NCBI GenBank assembly: GCA_946887385.1
Contig: CAMPKU010000146.1
Coordinates: forward strand, 1 to 11,188
Source: an uncultured Gammaproteobacteria bacterium
Lineage (GTDB): Bacteria; Pseudomonadota; Gammaproteobacteria; Rariloculales; Rariloculaceae
Direction of reading: 5' to 3'
Length of the DNA stretch: 11,188 nucleotides
How positions within the stretch are numbered: position 1 is the stretch's first letter; the number at the start of each line of letters is the position of its first letter. This document shows, piece by piece, positions 8,601-11,188 of this stretch. The notes beneath the pieces were generated by a model, which saw only the letters and a list, made by a program, of their open reading frames with translations, searched no databases and was not told the origin of the DNA. Both the position numbers and the translations under genes were made by a program.

Positions 8601-9152
8601 CGGATAAACGAGATACGCGGTCACCGACAGCGTGAACGGCCGCGGCTGATTGCCCGTCGTTGCGCCGCCGGCCAGCGCCGCAACGACCTCGAACGTGTCG
8701 AACGAGGCGCCGCGCGCCACGTCGAGCGACAGAAATTTGTCGGAGTCACGCGCCGGCAGCACGGAGACGTTCGTCGCGGCGCTGCCGCGATTGCCCGTCG
8801 AGTCCGTTACCGTGAGCTCGAAGCCCAGATCGGCGGCGGTCTCGACATGCGGCGCGGTGAACCGCACCGTCGTGGCGTTGGCTTCGACCAATCGCACGGG
8901 CGGGCCGAACGTCTGTCGGAAGCTCCAGGCGATCGGCGGCCCGTCGCGGTCTTCGCTCGCCTTGCCGGTGAGCAGCACTTCGGCGCCCTCGCGGAACGCG
9001 CGCGCGGTTCCGCCGTTCAACACCTCCACGCGTGCTGTCGGCGCCGTGGCTTGGTGCTCGCCCACGTCGCTGCCGCCGGAGCCGCTGCTGCAGCCTTGCA
9101 GCGCGGCCAAAGCCGCCAGCGAGCCGAGCGCGAGGCGGAGCTTAAAACTCAT
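5604..9152 (-). CDS. Large lipoprotein with three CXXCH haem motifs and Ig, cadherin-like and FN3-like domains
   Basis: 1182 aa. The N-terminus (MSFKLRLALG, hydrophobic run, LQGC) is a lipoprotein signal with lipidated Cys21, so the protein is probably tethered to the outer membrane. Domains in order: a PKD/Ig-like domain about 36-132; an unassigned region 133-420; a haem region with YVNNFDLGFGRQMYTR (419-433) and CVVCH (514-518); a second haem, CRMCH (699-703), with a following MPGARLTMDRLW stretch; a PKD-like domain about 785-863; a cadherin/Big-like domain about 866-965; an FN3-like domain about 972-1070 (YNVYRNG); and a C-terminal c-type cytochrome-like domain with CVGCH (1094-1098) and HEGGGFF (from 1155). 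Besides Cys21, all 12 other cysteines fall in pairs: three haem pairs plus 193/212, 535/543 and 1142/1153, as expected for an exported protein. It starts 11 nt inside the end of the autotransporter gene, so the two are coupled. An electron-transfer or redox role at the cell surface is inferred; I do not recognise a named family. Confidence 0.85.
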   Translation of the reverse strand: MSFKLRLALGSLAALAALQGCSSGSGGSDVGEHQATAPTARVEVLNGGTARAFREGAEVLLTGKASEDRDGPPIAWSFRQTFGPPVRLVEANATTVRFTAPHVETAADLGFELTVTDSTGNRGSAATNVSVLPARDSDKFLSLDVARGASFDTFEVVAALAGGATTGNQPRPFTLSVTAYLVYPPRSTPNADCGVDAAEFAGGVPALTASGCLVEALEDLTPEPLAQGGTGRTGEWPSSVVAPDEADALRVTRWWNPRFALRVPRLVLHDFNQRFVAGGERGRMLDTFAAHNARIVLSLSLTAPENQPDATLVFPALVHAPLKVPVAAFAPGSPPAASVSNAGVGLPTTAVVPLDTLLAAIEGREAALTSAVYYKTVDATGTRGTLNAWLRQAGFLAADGTLLPEAAAGTGEFAHAVYVNNFDLGFGRQMYTRTDALGNVFSFVKNYSTLEGAIRQLDSFATVVTEYSPLVNHTDSTPKFVKFFTYVEDGSGDAPLVGSFDFDGRGERSTPGNCVVCHGGQRPPGISELVFDATCADRNDAACYAWPARNRDGAVIAGGDLGATFLPWDVGSLLFADTDPAITQAPLKFDGLSLAAELQRDHGDFSRSAQLGQIKKLNQAAYRTYSAGHDAARRLVESWYGGVDADGVLVNAAFDDSATVPGWRNAEVVPDPSPANPGGSLTNPPTTEALYHDVYARHCRMCHTSMPDGPLRFDTYQELVFQRDLIRQTVFRAGTMPGARLTMDRLWVPFEGGVPPGELFAEHLASLRAEPPDAPPGAPFAEIVGLDPAPNRGDIVYLDGGNSAFAASYAWSLAVPPGSAAALSSTDARQTAFVLDVPGTYDVTLAVAAGSQQAAVTKSVTLGNRAPVAADDLFDLDLTSTSMLLGSVLAGANQDDDLDGDSLTASLAAGGAPSYGTVTVGTDGGFAYTYTANLPTPPDSDTFRYAVADAFGGTAEGTATVLLNGAAAAARPAAVTQLAAHDASTAAGDGSTFAVRLDWLASSDDVQVQGYNVYRNGALLGFVPNAAAAGTPVAYLDAAVSPGSANTYRVTARDADSESSLSAEHAVTVAASLRRNIQTGWGAGTDTLWRASGCVGCHRGPVGGLTLFGTADAVAAELHEDAAEAAPRRVESADPMRSLLLCKPLTKSHPMSCPHEGGGFFGSSDPRFKALLRWVERNAPYN
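5607..5634 (-). promoter_or_regulatory. Possible weak promoter for the GIY-YIG gene
   Basis: TATAAC (5612-5607, 5 of 6 matches to the -10 consensus) follows TTGGGT (5634-5629, 3 of 6 matches to the -35) with a 16-nt spacer. It lies inside the last codons of the haem lipoprotein gene and would start RNA near 5600, about 20 nt before the GIY-YIG ATG. With a site this weak in a coding region, chance is a real alternative. Confidence 0.25.
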
Positions 9153-10731
9153 AACGAAAACCGCCCGTGGTCACGCTATCGTCGTAGTGCAGCAGGTTGC
9201 GCACGGCCTTGACCTGCACGAACGCGGACAACCCGCCCACGATCGCGCCGCCGTCCCGCCGCTGGCGTCCGCCGCGCAACACGATCGAGAAGCCCGTGGT
9301 GGCCACCGCGTACGATTCGTCCGGAGCGTCCGTCGGCACGAAGAACGTGCGCGTGCCCAGGATGTCTTCCAGGGCGGCGTAACCGGCCGTGATCGTGCGC
9401 GCATCGTCAGCTAGCTCGCGATGCGCTTCGAGCGTCAAGAAGGGCACGATCACGCCGAAGCGCGGCGTCACCACGTATTGGAAGCGCACGCCGAGCGCCG
9501 TATCCAAGCTGTCGAAGCGCTGCTCGGAGATCGACAGATCGAACCGCTTGCTCACGTTGTCGTTGCTGAGCAGGTTGATGCTGCGCTCCTCGGCGAACGC
9601 GTTCACCGTCGCGTCGAGATACTCGACGTTGAAGAACGGCTCGAGCGTGGCCTTCCGCGCGCCGAACGCGTAACCGGCGTTGAACGTGGCCACACGCACG
9701 TCGGTCTCGGGATGGCTGTTGGCGATCGAGTTCGCGCTGTCGAGCTCGGGATTGAACGACGGATACTTGATGGCGCGCACGACGTCGTAGCTCAAGCGTT
9801 GCGCGCCGAGCGAGCCGCTCAACGTGAGCCGCTCGCCTTGGTACAGCGCGAACACAATCAAGCTGGTTCCGTCGGCGTCCATGTTGCCGTCGACGACGCT
9901 GATCTCGCTCGCGGCCTCGTCGAAGTCGATGGCTTGCTCGCTCAGGCCGAGAATGCCGCCCAGCACCACGTTGCTCGGCAGGCGATAGTCCACGCCGAGC
10001 GTGACTTCGGACCCGTCGAAGTCGAACGCATCCTCGCGCGGTGTGGGCTGCTTGTTGCCGTAGCCGAACGCGCCGTTCAAGAATCCGCCCCAGGGACTGT
10101 AGGTTTCGCGCGGCGCCTCGCCGCCGGCCGCAGCGTCGTCTTGTGCGTTCGCGAGCAATCGGTCGCGGCGCGGATCGACCTTATAGAGATTCGCGATGCC
10201 GAAGCCGCGGGCGCCGAAGCGCAGCGCGTTCAAGCGCGCCGCGAGATTCGAGAGCTGGCCGTTCGAAAACTCCGTCGCCATCGAGCCTTGGGCCGCGAGC
10301 TCCTCGGCGGCGGTCCAGCGCAGCGCGAGGCCGAGCCCCTCGAGATTCTGGCCCAAGCTCGCGATCGTGGCGCCGCTGCCGCGAATCTCGTTGGCCGTGT
10401 GCACGAGCTCGCGGGCGTTCAAGTAGACCAGGAACCGGCTTGCGTCGGTGCAGGCAGTGCCGGCCGGCGGCGCGCCGGGCTCGGGCACCGTGTCGAAGAT
10501 GCCGCCGGGATTGCAGCTCGCGTCGAGCGCGTCGAATACTTGCTGATTCGCTTGGGCCGCGGCTTGCTCGATGTCGTTCGCGTAGGCCAAGCCGACCAAT
10601 CCCAAGCCGGGATCGGCCGTTTGCGCGCGCCCCGGAGCCGGCGCGAATGCTGCCAGCGCGAGCCCGGCCGCGAGCCAGGCGCTGCGCTTCGCGCCGATCC
10701 AGCGACGGGCCGCGCTCGCGTGCGTCGTCAT
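9142..10731 (-). CDS. Autotransporter-type outer-membrane beta-barrel protein with a short N-terminal domain
   Basis: 529 aa. A Sec signal peptide is clear (basic MTTHASAARR, hydrophobic core about 18-30, likely cleavage after Ala36 in PGRA-QT). Residues about 37-205 look mostly helical (ANDIEQAAAQANQQVFDALD; SNLAARLNALRF) and contain one cysteine pair, Cys73/Cys94. From about 211 (YSPWGGFLNGAFGYG) the sequence is an autotransporter barrel domain: PREDAFDFDGSEVTLGVDYR, alternating strands, a TPRFGVIVPFLTLEAHREL strand near 422-440, and a terminal phenylalanine in GGFRYEF, the signal used by the BAM complex. No repetitive beta-helix passenger is present, so it may act as a barrel or anchor rather than deliver a large adhesin. 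The start at 10731 has GAGGAG 6 nt upstream and a proper signal peptide; the frame opening at 10863 would add a junk Arg-rich leader. It lies 16 nt after the caspase gene. Confidence 0.9.
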   Translation of the reverse strand: MTTHASAARRWIGAKRSAWLAAGLALAAFAPAPGRAQTADPGLGLVGLAYANDIEQAAAQANQQVFDALDASCNPGGIFDTVPEPGAPPAGTACTDASRFLVYLNARELVHTANEIRGSGATIASLGQNLEGLGLALRWTAAEELAAQGSMATEFSNGQLSNLAARLNALRFGARGFGIANLYKVDPRRDRLLANAQDDAAAGGEAPRETYSPWGGFLNGAFGYGNKQPTPREDAFDFDGSEVTLGVDYRLPSNVVLGGILGLSEQAIDFDEAASEISVVDGNMDADGTSLIVFALYQGERLTLSGSLGAQRLSYDVVRAIKYPSFNPELDSANSIANSHPETDVRVATFNAGYAFGARKATLEPFFNVEYLDATVNAFAEERSINLLSNDNVSKRFDLSISEQRFDSLDTALGVRFQYVVTPRFGVIVPFLTLEAHRELADDARTITAGYAALEDILGTRTFFVPTDAPDESYAVATTGFSIVLRGGRQRRDGGAIVGGLSAFVQVKAVRNLLHYDDSVTTGGFRYEF

Positions 10732-10737
10732 TTTGCG

Positions 10738-10743
10738 CTCCTC
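10738..10743 (-). promoter_or_regulatory. Ribosome binding site of the autotransporter gene
   Basis: GAGGAG on the minus strand lies 6 nt before the ATG at 10731, an ideal distance. It fixes this start over the upstream in-frame codon at 10863 and falls wholly in the 16-nt gap after the caspase stop. It is the only strong Shine-Dalgarno noticed in the window. Confidence 0.8.
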
Positions 10744-10747
10744 GCCC

Positions 10748-11188
10748 CTAGCTGCGCGTGGGCACGAAGAAGAAGTCGCCGACCTCGTGGCCCGCGTCCT
10801 TGAGCGCCTTGAGCTCGGGAGCGTGCACCGTGTCCGCCGGCCCCGCGGCCTGCCGCACGGCATTCCTGATCCTCAAGAACAGCTCGGGCGCCGTCAGCAC
10901 TTGCTCGTTCGTGGCGAGCGTGGCGAGCAGCGCGCGAGCGAATATCGAATGCATCTCTCCCTCTCGATCGAGCACGGGCGCATCGCCGCCCGACGAAATC
11001 ACGAGCCGCGAGCGCTTCGGCCGTTTCCACTCGATGTACTCGTCGGAGTAGTTGCCTTCGCCGACCATCACGTAGCCCGGATCGTCGCCGAGCAGCCCGG
11101 AGTAGCACGAATCGGCGATCACCAGCACGCGGCGCGCATCGATCCGGCCCAAGTGCCGGCTCACGAAGTCGTTCGGAACCCAGAGTGT
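10748..11188 (-). CDS. Caspase family (C14) protease, C-terminal part (5' end beyond the window)
   Basis: 146 residues are visible, in frame to the window edge (first complete codon ACA at 11188), with a TAG stop at 10750-10748. VLVIADSCYSGLL carries the catalytic cysteine of the caspase/metacaspase fold (Cys28 of the visible part, codon 11107-11105). The catalytic histidine of the upstream HG motif lies outside the window. The visible N-terminal TLWVPNDFV is the stretch that precedes the Cys motif in the family. After it come a VISSGGDAPVLD strand, HSIFARALLATLATN, a VLTAPELFLRIRNAV helix and the ending GHEVGDFFFVP, a common C-terminus of bacterial caspase-like proteins. Such enzymes usually cut after Arg or Lys; substrate and localisation here are unknown because the N-terminus is missing. 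The GTG at 11164 is in frame but lies inside the fold, so it is not the true start. It is the first visible gene of the four-gene cluster. Confidence 0.9.
   Translation of the reverse strand, partial: TLWVPNDFVSRHLGRIDARRVLVIADSCYSGLLGDDPGYVMVGEGNYSDEYIEWKRPKRSRLVISSGGDAPVLDREGEMHSIFARALLATLATNEQVLTAPELFLRIRNAVRQAAGPADTVHAPELKALKDAGHEVGDFFFVPTRS

Noticed and set aside
7266..9212. 648-codon plus-strand frame, and other long plus-strand frames such as 1072-2442, 615-1736, 5580-6716 and 9421-10803
   Set aside because: All lie antisense to well-supported genes, have His/Arg/Ala-rich composition with no motif, and are expected from GC-rich codon usage.
9142..10863. Extended autotransporter start at 10863
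   Set aside because: It would overlap the caspase gene and bury the signal peptide behind an Arg-rich leader; the ATG at 10731 has a good ribosome binding site.
10748..11164. Caspase gene starting at the GTG at 11164
   Set aside because: The frame stays open to the window edge and the GTG lies inside the conserved fold just before the catalytic cysteine motif, so the gene is a partial one.
5138..11188. The caspase plus GIY-YIG pair as a phage-defence island
   Set aside because: Two genes encode exported envelope proteins and no sensor, NTPase or toxin module is visible. The evidence does not reach a defence call, so the point is kept only as an open question.

Overview
The window is GC-rich bacterial DNA. 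Every gene I can support lies on the minus strand, so genes read from high to low coordinates. The maf-rng-yhdP order, the RNase G length of 489 aa and the protein families point to a gammaproteobacterium. I cannot fix genus or species; an uncultured or environmental lineage is plausible because the second gene cluster is unfamiliar.

Left half (about 1-5047): a housekeeping cluster transcribed leftward. It holds maf (nucleotide pyrophosphatase of the YhdE type), rng (ribonuclease G) and yhdP (large AsmA-like inner-membrane protein of outer-membrane lipid transport, cut off by the left edge). maf and rng share one base and rng and yhdP are 2 nt apart, so this looks like one transcript. A perfect TATAAT lies 7 nt before the maf ATG and no Shine-Dalgarno is visible, so maf may be translated from a leaderless mRNA.

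Junction (about 5042-5137): a 96-nt gap holding the maf promoter and a strong GC-rich hairpin that may mark the end of the upstream transcript.

Right half (5138-11188): a tightly packed four-gene minus-strand cluster, read from the right edge. It holds the C-terminal part of a caspase-family (C14) protease with its DSCYSG catalytic cysteine; a 529-aa autotransporter-type outer-membrane beta-barrel with a short, probably helical N-terminal part; a 1182-aa lipoprotein with three widely spaced CXXCH haem motifs set among Ig-like, cadherin-like and fibronectin III-like domains; and a 147-aa stand-alone GIY-YIG nuclease domain. Spacings are 16 nt, an 11-nt overlap and 22 nt, so the first three are almost certainly co-expressed. 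The barrel and the haem lipoprotein look like cell-envelope partners. What the caspase does there, and whether the GIY-YIG gene belongs to the unit, is not known to me. This cluster is the best candidate in the window for an undescribed system.

No RNA genes, insertion sequences, CRISPR arrays or large repeats were seen. No stretch longer than 300 bases lacks a gene. The long plus-strand reading frames, and an 813-codon minus-strand frame inside yhdP, are shadows produced by high-GC codon usage.
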